Source: Agrococcus beijingensis (GTDB lineage Bacteria; Actinomycetota; Actinomycetes; Actinomycetales; Microbacteriaceae). From it: a stretch of 64,000 nt of DNA. Positions within the stretch are counted from its first letter, which is position 1; every line of letters starts with the position of its first letter. Positions 39,509 through 47,420 of the stretch are shown one piece after another. Location: NCBI RefSeq assembly GCF_030758955.1, contig NZ_CP132360.1, positions 692,614 through 756,613 on the forward strand. Reading direction: 5' to 3'. Made by a program: the position numbers and the translations under genes. The notes beneath the pieces were generated by a model that was not told the DNA's origin, did not search any database, and saw nothing but the letters and a program-made list of their open reading frames with translations.

Positions 39509-40957
39509 TCAGGCCCCAGCCTGAGCCTTCCGCCGGCGCAGCAGGGCGAAGCCCAGCGCACCGAGGATGAGACCGGCGCCGCCGATCATGAACGCGGCCT
39601 GGCCGCTGCCACCGGTGATGGGGAGGGCGTAGGCGGGAACCTGCTGGTTCTCGACGCTGACCTCGACGCCGGCGGGCGTGCCCGCGACGACGGTGAAGGA
39701 GTGAACCCGATCCGCGGGATCGGACGGCAGCACGTAGCCCGACGGGGCGGTGATCTCGACCAGCTGGTAGCCGAGGCCGGCGGGGCTCGCCGTGCGCAGG
39801 CCGCTGATCGCGATCACGCCGTTCTCGTCGCTCTCGTACTGCACGACGTCACCCGTGCTGTCGAGCACGGGCGCACCGGATGCGTCTCGCAGCTCGAAGA
39901 TGGCTCCCTCGAGGCCGCGGTCGTTGCTGTCGTGCTTGAAGAGCTCGACGGCGCCCCAGTAGTCGGTGGCCGTGGTGCTCGGCACGCGCGTGCCGTTGAT
40001 CACGACAGCAGCCGTGTTGGGGATCGTGCCGGTGCCGATGCCGGCCACGACCGTGTCGAAGGTGATGACCACCGCGGCTCCGGGGTTGGCCAGCAGGTCG
40101 GCGCGGCCGCCCGTGAAGGTGACGACGAGAGAGCCGCCTGCGGCTGCAGGGGCTGATACCTCGTAGTCATCCGCCAGCCTGAGCAGCTCGCCTGCGACGC
40201 TCACCTCGACCGAGCCCTCGACGTAGTCGAGCTCTGTCGCCAGGTCGTCCTGCACGACATAGGTCGCCAACTGGGTGCCCTGCGACGGAACCGGCGCGTT
40301 GGAGGTGATCGTCCAGTCGACCGTGGTGCCGAGCACCTGGTGGTCGGGCGTCGAGACCTCCTTGGCGGCGAGCGCCGTGGTGTTCTTCGGGTAGACGTGC
40401 ACGTCGTAGAACCAGTCACCGGTGGTCTGGTTCACCTGCGGCAGCGTGACGAGGAAGGGGGCCGTCTGGATGACGACGTTCGGGCCACCGACCGTGGGGG
40501 CGGGCACGCCCGACTCCTGCACCAGGTAGACGCCGAGCGGCAGGCCCGTGAGCTTGATCTCGCCGTCGTCGTTCGTCGATGCGACGCGGGGCGTGCCGAG
40601 CGTGTAGTCGTCCAGATCGTCGACGACCTGGATGCCGTCGAGGCCGGCTCCGAGCCGCGCCCAGGTGTCGTTGTCGAGCACGCTGAGGTTTGTGAGCTGC
40701 GTGACCGTGAACTCCACGCCCTCCACGGCCACGAGGCCCGTCAGGTCTGCGTCGGCGAGTTCGAGGCCCGTGCCGACCTGGCCTGCTGTGACCGGCTGCT
40801 CGAACTTGTGGATCGTGAGCGCGGCGGGCGCCGCGGGGTCGATGTTGGGTGCTGCGGAGGCGGGCAGCGCGCCGCCGACGGCGACGAGCGACGCGAGTGC
40901 GACCGCTCCGAAGCCTGCTGCGACGCGCGCGGTCAGGCCCTTCTTGGTGGATGCCAT
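39509..40957 (-). CDS. backbone pilin of locus 1, SpaH/EbpB type, LPXTG-anchored
   Basis: A 482-residue major pilin. A signal peptide ends near residue 35 (ALPASA). The pilin motif VHVYPKN (186-192) supplies Lys191 for inter-subunit linkage; CnaB-like domains follow, with E-box YQLVEITAPSGY (397-408, Glu401). The sorting signal is LPITG at 445-449, then a helix and the basic tail RRRKAQ. The FKHD...GLEGAIFELRD stretch is typical of SpaA-type domains. ATG is set by AGGAAGG upstream and by similarity with the second pilin's N-terminus. The tip gene precedes it by 56 bases and the sortase gene follows by 67. Confidence 0.92.
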   Translation of the reverse strand: MASTKKGLTARVAAGFGAVALASLVAVGGALPASAAPNIDPAAPAALTIHKFEQPVTAGQVGTGLELADADLTGLVAVEGVEFTVTQLTNLSVLDNDTWARLGAGLDGIQVVDDLDDYTLGTPRVASTNDDGEIKLTGLPLGVYLVQESGVPAPTVGGPNVVIQTAPFLVTLPQVNQTTGDWFYDVHVYPKNTTALAAKEVSTPDHQVLGTTVDWTITSNAPVPSQGTQLATYVVQDDLATELDYVEGSVEVSVAGELLRLADDYEVSAPAAAGGSLVVTFTGGRADLLANPGAAVVITFDTVVAGIGTGTIPNTAAVVINGTRVPSTTATDYWGAVELFKHDSNDRGLEGAIFELRDASGAPVLDSTGDVVQYESDENGVIAISGLRTASPAGLGYQLVEITAPSGYVLPSDPADRVHSFTVVAGTPAGVEVSVENQQVPAYALPITGGSGQAAFMIGGAGLILGALGFALLRRRKAQAGA

Positions 40958-41013
40958 TGCGGCACTTCCTTCCTGGATGGATGCATGGGGTTGCTGGGGA
41001 CGGGGCAGGTTGC

Positions 41014-43863
41014 TCATGTCAGACGACCCGAGAGGCGGCGGCTGGAGCTGCTCCGCGCCTGGACGGCAAGGAGCACAGCGGCGAGCGCGAGCAGCGCTGC
41101 ACCGCCGAAGACGTAGGCGTCGGCACCGACACCGCCGGTCAGCGGCAGGGTCAGCACGGGCACCGGCATGTTCACGAAGCGGTAGGCGACGTGCAGTCCG
41201 GCGGCGACCTGCACGGTGGCCGGGGCCTGGGTGACCCAGAGCCTCTCCTCGAAGACGCCGTTGGTGGGATACGGGGCGTTGTAGCGCTGCAGCGCCACGC
41301 CGAGGTAGGCGAGCCGGCTGGTCTCGGACAGTGTGTAGGCGTGCGCCGGTCGCACCGCGAAGGTGTTGGCGCCGACACCGCTGGCCACCGGAAGCTCGCT
41401 GCCGGGGAAGCTGACGTCTGCGAGACCGGGGAGCGTCGCGGGCGTCAGCGTGAGCGTGAAGTCCGCCGATTCGATGGTGGCCGGCACGCTGCCGTCGATG
41501 TGCTTCAGCAACGTCAGCATCGCGGTGCTGAGGGTGACGGTGCAGATGATGCTGTCGCCGAGGCTGGCCGTGACGACGTCGCCGATTACGGGCAACGCGT
41601 CGGTGCCGCGCAGGCACGACCATCCCGTCGACACATAGGCGGCGTCGCCGCCGGATGCCCTCAGCAGGTAGCCGGCGCCGGGCGTGATCTGGCCGGAGAC
41701 GCCGGCCTTGCCGACGGGCCCGACGGTCGCGGGCGTCGTCTGCGCGGTCGCGGAGAGGTCCCAAGAACCGAGCAGCGACTGATCTCCGAAGGAGATCGCG
41801 GAGCGCAGCGTGAGGGTGGTGGCGGGCTGGGTGTTGACGTACTCGCAGGCGACGACGGAGCCTGGTGCGACGTCTTTCAGCGTGAGCGTGACCGTGCTGC
41901 TGATCGCTGTGCGACTGGTCGTGCCGTTCACGGTGGTGACGTCGCAGTAGCCGCTGGTGAAGCGATAGTCCGTCTTCTCCCCCTCGGAGATGCGGAGTTC
42001 GACCCGAGTGACGGTGGTCGGGAATGCCAGATTCCAGCGCGCCGTACCGTCGGGGCCTGCGACACCGGCGGTGCCGACCGGGGTCAGCGAGGCGCTGCCG
42101 CCACCGGAGGTCGCTGCGATCGAGGCGCCGAGCGGCCAATCGGCCCCGTTGGTCCGGTTTCCGGCGACGTCGACGAGCGTCTTGTGGATGGAGACCGCGG
42201 TGATGAGCGGGGAGTTCGTGAAGGTGCACACGTAGCTGACACCGCTCGCGGGGGTCAGCGAGCCTGAGGGGCCGTTCCCTGCGATGCGCGACCCATCCGT
42301 GCCCACGCATGCATAGCCGCTGGCGTAGCGGGTGACGGCAGCGCCGCCGGCCATCGTCTCGCTGAACCGGTACGGCACACCGGCGACGACCGCGGCGGGG
42401 CCGAGCTGCGCGGCCTGGGGGCCGGTCACCGAGCCGCTCGTCGTGACGGTGCGCGCAGGAGCGCCGCTTCCCTCGAGCGTCAGCGAGAACTGGTCGCTCG
42501 ACGCCACGCGCCCGACGACGTTCTTGACGATCGAGATGGTCGACGGCGAGGAGCAGCTCGCGAGGTCTGTGGGGCTCGAGAGCTTGTTCGAGACCATGTC
42601 CGAGTACTGCACCCAGGTGCTGGGGTTGTAGCGGTAGGCCTGCTCTGTCGTTCGGGCCAGGTAGACGGAGCCATCAGCGTCGAAGGCCATGCCTGCGGTG
42701 CTCGTCATGCCGTTGAGCCCCGACGCGAGCACGTTGTGGCCGATGAGCCCTGGCGCTCCGGATCGCCCTGCCGCCGCAGCGGACGCCAGCTGGCTCGCGG
42801 TCACGGAGTAGGCGGTGGGCTTGTTCGTGCCTGCGATCAGGTAGAGATTGCCCGCAGCATCGAAGGCGATGTCACCCGCAGCACCATCGATGCTGTCGAT
42901 CGGGATGTATCCGACGTATGTGTAGGTGTTGTCGGTGTTCACCATGGTCAGCTCGAACCTCAGCGAGCCTTCCACCAGGTCGAACCCGCCGATGAAGTAG
43001 CTGCCGCTGAAGGGATTCACCGCCCCAGCGCTCAGGCGGTAGTCATTGCCATCGGTGAGGGGTGCTGGCGTCTTGCTGAAGACGCCCGCGGCCGCGTCGT
43101 AGGTCAGGAGATTGGCGATGCCCGTCGCGTTCACCTCGAACGCTCGTGCCTGCGCACCCCCAGCGGACACGCCGAGACCGTCCGCGAAGTTCGGGCTGAC
43201 GATGCCCCAGCCGTTCGGCGCCGCGCCGACTGCGGTGACGATGCCGCTGTTGTTCGAGGTGCCGCGCTGCACCTGCTGCAGCAGCCCGCTCGACGACACC
43301 GAGAAGAACGTGCCGGCCACGCACGGCAGCGCAGCCGCCGGCGCTGCCTGAATCGACAGCGCTGCGGGCGCCATGACCTCAGCGCCCTTCGTCAGCCTCG
43401 GTTCGAGGTTCGCGTCGGTCTCCGGCTCCTCTGTCGGCACCGGCAGCGGAGTCGCCAGGGGTGCCTCGTCAGGCACCGGCGCGGGCGTCGGCTCAGCCGG
43501 GTCCGCGGGCAGAGGCTCAGCCGGTGTCGGCTCAGCGGGATCGGGGGCAGCGGGGCCGACGACAGGCTCGGCAGGCGCCGGCTCGATCGGCGCGGGGAGC
43601 GCCGGAGCCGAGTCGACCGGGGGAGGCGACGCCGGCGCCGGGTCGCCGATGACCGGCGCGACGGGATCGGCAGGCGCCTCAGCTCCAACTGCGCTGGCCT
43701 CGGCAGCATCGGCAGGCACCGTGCTCAGCGCTGCACCCGAGTCCGTCGCCCAAGTGGGCGTGGGCGACGCCATCGGCAGCAGCAGACCGGCGACCACCGC
43801 GACCACGGCCGCAGCGACGACGGCGCGAGCCGATCGTCGAGCGGTGTGTGGGCGCGTGCGCAT
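41014..43863 (-). CDS. large LPXTG surface protein, probable tip adhesin of locus 1
   Basis: A 949-residue cell-wall protein. After a signal peptide (about 1-40), residues 45-170 are a Pro/Ala/Glu-rich stalk. Residues about 185-450 contain short repeated blade-like units (GNLYLIAG, GSVYLARTT), resembling DUF6923 or a beta-propeller. Several CnaB/DUF5979-like beta domains follow (STISIVKNVVG, AVSIHKTLVD, MLTLLKHIDG). The sorting signal LPLTG (906-910), a hydrophobic helix and RR tail end it. The tip role is inferred from size, position and domain type. GAAGG precedes the chosen ATG; an ATG 10 codons earlier exists. Confidence 0.82.
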   Translation of the reverse strand: MRTRPHTARRSARAVVAAAVVAVVAGLLLPMASPTPTWATDSGAALSTVPADAAEASAVGAEAPADPVAPVIGDPAPASPPPVDSAPALPAPIEPAPAEPVVGPAAPDPAEPTPAEPLPADPAEPTPAPVPDEAPLATPLPVPTEEPETDANLEPRLTKGAEVMAPAALSIQAAPAAALPCVAGTFFSVSSSGLLQQVQRGTSNNSGIVTAVGAAPNGWGIVSPNFADGLGVSAGGAQARAFEVNATGIANLLTYDAAAGVFSKTPAPLTDGNDYRLSAGAVNPFSGSYFIGGFDLVEGSLRFELTMVNTDNTYTYVGYIPIDSIDGAAGDIAFDAAGNLYLIAGTNKPTAYSVTASQLASAAAAGRSGAPGLIGHNVLASGLNGMTSTAGMAFDADGSVYLARTTEQAYRYNPSTWVQYSDMVSNKLSSPTDLASCSSPSTISIVKNVVGRVASSDQFSLTLEGSGAPARTVTTSGSVTGPQAAQLGPAAVVAGVPYRFSETMAGGAAVTRYASGYACVGTDGSRIAGNGPSGSLTPASGVSYVCTFTNSPLITAVSIHKTLVDVAGNRTNGADWPLGASIAATSGGGSASLTPVGTAGVAGPDGTARWNLAFPTTVTRVELRISEGEKTDYRFTSGYCDVTTVNGTTSRTAISSTVTLTLKDVAPGSVVACEYVNTQPATTLTLRSAISFGDQSLLGSWDLSATAQTTPATVGPVGKAGVSGQITPGAGYLLRASGGDAAYVSTGWSCLRGTDALPVIGDVVTASLGDSIICTVTLSTAMLTLLKHIDGSVPATIESADFTLTLTPATLPGLADVSFPGSELPVASGVGANTFAVRPAHAYTLSETSRLAYLGVALQRYNAPYPTNGVFEERLWVTQAPATVQVAAGLHVAYRFVNMPVPVLTLPLTGGVGADAYVFGGAALLALAAVLLAVQARSSSSRRLSGRLT

Positions 43864-44071
43864 GAGACTGCCTTCGTGACGGGTGCGAGCCACGACGCTG
43901 CGGTGCGTTCAGCGGCTCGGAGAGTGCCCCAAAGTTATTGAGCGCGCCTCAGCAAACCGCTCCGCACGCTGAAGCAGAACTGTGTTTTGCAGGACTTTTC
44001 CTCAGGTTCGCCTCAATCTCCTTCAGTTTCGAACGAACCGGGGTCTTCATGCTCCCGAAACACGGCCCGCG

Positions 44072-44077
44072 TAGCCT
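44072..44077 (+). promoter_or_regulatory. -10 box of the HAD hydrolase gene, leaderless geometry
   Basis: TAGCCT, then TGCTGC, then the ATG. It stands in the AT-richer gap shared with the divergent tip gene of locus 1. Confidence 0.6.
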
Positions 44078-44083
44078 TGCTGC

Positions 44084-44908
44084 ATGCCCAACCGCACCCG
44101 AGCCGACATCGAATGCTGGCTGACCGACATGGATGGCGTGCTCGTCCACGAGGAGCAGCCCCTCCCCGGCGCGAAGGAGCTGCTCGAGCAGTGGCGCGAC
44201 GACGGCACCGAGTACCTCGTGCTCACCAACAACTCGATCTTCACGCCCCGTGACCTCGCGGCGCGACTGAAGGCATCCGGCCTCTCCGTGCCCGAGGAGC
44301 GCCTCTGGACGAGCGCGCTCGCCACCGCCGACTTCCTGCACGATCAGATGCCGGGCGGCTCTGCCTACGTGATCGGCGAGGCGGGACTCATCACCGCGCT
44401 GCACGAGATCGGCTTCACGATGCGCGAGACCGACCCCGACTTCGTGGTGGTGGGCGAGACCCGCTCGTACTCGTTCGAGGCGATCACCAAGGCGATCCGC
44501 CTGATCGCCGGCGGCGCCCGCTTCATCTCGACCAACCCCGACGCGACCGGCCCGAGCGCCAACGGCATCCTGCCGGCGACCGGGGCGATCAACGCACTCA
44601 TCACGAAGGCGACCGGCCGGGTGCCCTACATCGTCGGCAAGCCCAACCCGATGATGTTCCGCTCGGCGCTCAACAAGATCGGCGCGCACAGCGAGACGAC
44701 CGGCATGATCGGCGACCGCATGGACACCGACATCATCGCCGGCATGGAGGCGGGCCTCCACACCGTGCTCGTCATGACCGGCATCTCCGATCCGTCGCTC
44801 GTCGAGACCTATCCCTTCCGGCCCGACGAGATGCTGCAGGGCGTCTTCGAGCTCGTCGACCCGGCGCCCGCCGAGTCGGAGCTCGACGAGCCGCGCGCCG
44901 ACGTCTGA
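44084..44908 (+). CDS. HAD-IIA family phosphatase (NagD-like)
   Basis: A 274-residue haloacid dehalogenase-like hydrolase of subclass IIA. Motif I is DMDGVL with Asp15 and Asp17, motif II is LTNNS (about residue 47), and motif III/IV lies in KPNPMMF...GDRMDTDIIAGMEAG (about 186-225). NagD-like proteins dephosphorylate nucleotides or sugar phosphates; the substrate is not known. It is the only plus-strand gene between the two pilus loci and shows no pilus-related feature, so it may be ancestral sequence between two insertions or a duplication boundary. Confidence 0.88.
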   Translation: MPNRTRADIECWLTDMDGVLVHEEQPLPGAKELLEQWRDDGTEYLVLTNNSIFTPRDLAARLKASGLSVPEERLWTSALATADFLHDQMPGGSAYVIGEAGLITALHEIGFTMRETDPDFVVVGETRSYSFEAITKAIRLIAGGARFISTNPDATGPSANGILPATGAINALITKATGRVPYIVGKPNPMMFRSALNKIGAHSETTGMIGDRMDTDIIAGMEAGLHTVLVMTGISDPSLVETYPFRPDEMLQGVFELVDPAPAESELDEPRADV

Positions 44909-44967
44909 ATCTGCTCCCCGCACTGCTGCGGCGCTGCGACGGGCGGATGCGTCATGGCCGCAGGCGC

Positions 44968-45879
44968 TCAGGGGCGCGGCCTGGGCAGGCGGGGCGTGAC
45001 GAGGCTGCGGTAGGCGACCGACAGGGCCCAGCCGCCGGCGAGCAGCACCGCCCACCAGGGTGCGCCGGGGATCTCGGGCATCTGCAGCTCCTGGGCCGCG
45101 GGGCTGTCGGCGGGGGGCGTCGCGATGCGCTCACCGGTCACGATGATGCGGTGGCTGTTGATGCCGAGCGGTGTGCAGGTGACGAGGCTCACCAGGTCGC
45201 CGCCCGACTCCGGCAGCAGCAGGTCGGTGTTGCCGGGCTCGATCACCTGCACCTCGCGCACCCGGTAGACGAGCACCTCGCCGTAGACCTCGAGCTCGAA
45301 GAGATCGCCCGACGCGATCTTGTCGAGGTCGCTGAACAGCACCGCCTCGGGCAGGCCGCGATGCGCGGTGAGCACGGTGTGGTTGCCGTCGCCGCCGACC
45401 GGCAGCGCCGAGCCGAGCAGGTGACCGACGCCCTTGCGCAGCGTCGCCTCGTCGGTGCCGTGGTAGATCGGCAGGTCGACCGCGATCGAGGGGATGCGGA
45501 TGCGTGCCATCACGTCGGCGGGACCGAGATCGAGCTGCTCCTGGTAGGCCCGCACGATCGCCTGCTGGTCGGCCAGCGGGGTGCCGCCGTAGGGGTCGAT
45601 GAGGGCGCCGCCGCTGAGCCGTGCGTTGTAGTCGCGGGCCTCGGCGAGCTCCTGCTGGCGTCCCGCGGGGCCGAGCTCGGTCATGACCTCGGCGTAGTCG
45701 TCGACGCGGAACGACTGCTCGAGCTGCGAGAACCAGCCGGCGCCGGCCGGATAGAGGACGATGCTGGTGCCGAGCATGCCCATCAGCGCCACGGCGAGCG
45801 ACGCGAGACCCGCACGACGGCGGCGGCGCCGCGCCGGCGTGCGTGACGCGGGCGGTGCTGCCTCGATCGTGCGGGTCAT
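44968..45879 (-). CDS. srtC: class C sortase of pilus locus 2
   Basis: A 303-residue class C sortase, paralogue of the sortase of locus 1. It has an N-terminal helix (24-44), lid DPYGG at 95-99, His173 (TAHRGLP), Cys235 (SLVTCTP) and Arg244 at identical positions, then a second helix near 273-290 and a shorter basic tail. The two enzymes differ mostly in the N-terminal cytoplasmic stretch and after residue 250. GAGGAG precedes the ATG. It should polymerise the second backbone pilin; whether the two can exchange substrates is open, since both pilins end in LPITG. Confidence 0.9.
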   Translation of the reverse strand: MTRTIEAAPPASRTPARRRRRRAGLASLAVALMGMLGTSIVLYPAGAGWFSQLEQSFRVDDYAEVMTELGPAGRQQELAEARDYNARLSGGALIDPYGGTPLADQQAIVRAYQEQLDLGPADVMARIRIPSIAVDLPIYHGTDEATLRKGVGHLLGSALPVGGDGNHTVLTAHRGLPEAVLFSDLDKIASGDLFELEVYGEVLVYRVREVQVIEPGNTDLLLPESGGDLVSLVTCTPLGINSHRIIVTGERIATPPADSPAAQELQMPEIPGAPWWAVLLAGGWALSVAYRSLVTPRLPRPRP

Positions 45880-45905
45880 CGTCGCTCCTCTGCGATGAGA
45901 CGGCT

Positions 45906-45936
45906 CCGTGGCAGAGGGCGAGAGCCTCTGCCACGG
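45906..45936 (-). terminator. hairpin between pilin 2 and sortase 2 genes
   Basis: CCGTGGCAGAGG and CCTCTGCCACGG form a perfect 12-bp stem with a 7-base loop. It has the same place as the hairpin in locus 1 but a different sequence. Confidence 0.75.
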
Positions 45937-45946
45937 GGCCTGGAGC

Positions 45947-47359
45947 TCAGGCCCCAGCCTGCTCCTTGCGGCGACGGATGAGCATGAAGCCCAGCGCCGC
46001 TCCGATGAGGCCGAAGCCTCCGATCATGAAGGCTGCTTCGCCGCTGCCGCCGGTGATGGGCAGCGCGTACGCGGGGATCTTCGCGTTCTCGACCTGGACC
46101 ACGACGCCGGCCGGGTCGCCGGCGAAGACCTGGACCGGGTTGTCGATCGTCCCGATCTCGTAGCCGAGCGGCGCCACCGTCTCCACCAGGTAGTAGTCGA
46201 CACCCTCGCGAAGCGCGGGGAACGTCGCGACGCCGTCCGCGCCCGTCGGTGCGGTGGTGTGCACCAGCGTCGAGCCAGGTGCTCCCGGAACCCCGGCCCA
46301 GAGCTCGAACACGGCACCCGCGAGCGTCGTGTCGGTGTCGTCCTCGACCTTGAGGACGGTGAGCAGGCCCCAGCGCGAGTCCACCGTGTTCGAGGTGATG
46401 TCGGTGCCGTTGATGTTCGCGACCGCCGTGTTGGGGATGATGCCGTACTCGGCGGCTTCCCCGTTGTCCACGCCGTTCACGACCGTCTGGATCGTGACCA
46501 CGATGTCGGCGTTGTCGAGCCCCGACAGGTATGCGAGGCCGGCCGCGGTGAAGTCGACAGTCACCAGACCGCCGACGTGAGTGACGGAGTAGTGCTCTGC
46601 CAGCAGCCCCGCGGGACCGCTCACCGTCGCGCCGCTGTAGGTGAGCCGGGCGTCGAGCTGGTCGGTGATGGTGAAGCTGTCGAACACCTCATCCGCGGGC
46701 AGCTCGGGAACGGGCACGGAGACCGCCCAGCTGACCGTGTCGCCGAGCTCGAGGGCGTCCGCATCGTCGACGGTCTTGACGAGCGGGTCCGTGACCGAGT
46801 TCTTGGGGTAGGCGTGGACGTCGTAGAGCCATGCCGAGGTGTTCGTCGGGTGGGCCATGGGCACGGAGATCAGGAACGGCGCCGACTGCACGATGATGCC
46901 GTTGTCTCCGGTGTCGGCGCCCTCGGTGACGAGGTACACACCGAGCGGGAGGTCCGAGAACGTCGCCGTGCCGGCCGCCGTGGTCAGCACGGGAGCGGGC
47001 GCGGGCGGAGTGATGAGCCCTTGGGCGTACGCGACCGGATCCGCGGCCGCCGCGATCTCGCTGGCGAGGAGCCAGCCTTCGGGCGTCGTCAGGTCGGTGC
47101 CGGGCACGAGCTGCGCGGTGAACTCGACGCCTGCGAGCGGTGCAGCGACGTCTGAGACGGGCAGACCGTTGCTGGGGAGGCCAGGCACTTCGGGCTGCGC
47201 GTGCTTGTGGACGACGATCGAGCCCAGCTTGTCCACCTCGACATTGGGACCGATGGCGGACGCGGGCAGCGCGCCGCCCAGTGCGGTGAGCGTCGCCAGT
47301 GCGATCGCTCCGAACCCGGCGGCGACTCGCACCGTCAGGCTCCTCTTCGTTGTTGCCAT
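45947..47359 (-). CDS. backbone pilin of locus 2, SpaH/EbpB type, LPXTG-anchored
   Basis: A 470-residue major pilin. The signal peptide (to about residue 35) is almost the same as in pilin 1. The pilin motif VHAYPKN (181-187) supplies Lys186. The E-box is YYLVETVAPLGY (389-400, Glu393), and LPITG stands at 433-437 before a helix and RRRKEQ tail. The middle part differs strongly from pilin 1, so the two should be antigenically distinct. AAAGGA precedes the ATG. Spacing to sortase 2 is 67 bases, as in locus 1. Confidence 0.92.
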   Translation of the reverse strand: MATTKRSLTVRVAAGFGAIALATLTALGGALPASAIGPNVEVDKLGSIVVHKHAQPEVPGLPSNGLPVSDVAAPLAGVEFTAQLVPGTDLTTPEGWLLASEIAAAADPVAYAQGLITPPAPAPVLTTAAGTATFSDLPLGVYLVTEGADTGDNGIIVQSAPFLISVPMAHPTNTSAWLYDVHAYPKNSVTDPLVKTVDDADALELGDTVSWAVSVPVPELPADEVFDSFTITDQLDARLTYSGATVSGPAGLLAEHYSVTHVGGLVTVDFTAAGLAYLSGLDNADIVVTIQTVVNGVDNGEAAEYGIIPNTAVANINGTDITSNTVDSRWGLLTVLKVEDDTDTTLAGAVFELWAGVPGAPGSTLVHTTAPTGADGVATFPALREGVDYYLVETVAPLGYEIGTIDNPVQVFAGDPAGVVVQVENAKIPAYALPITGGSGEAAFMIGGFGLIGAALGFMLIRRRKEQAGA

Positions 47360-47420
47360 GGCGGCGATTCCTTTCGGGTGAGGTGCAGAGGACTGCGTTG
47401 GGGATGTCGTGTCAGGGAGG

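Noticed and set aside
44084..44908. HAD gene as part of the pilus system
   Set aside because: It is on the opposite strand with its own leaderless promoter, has no signal peptide, and NagD-like proteins have no known pilus role; it is treated as an unrelated gene between the loci.
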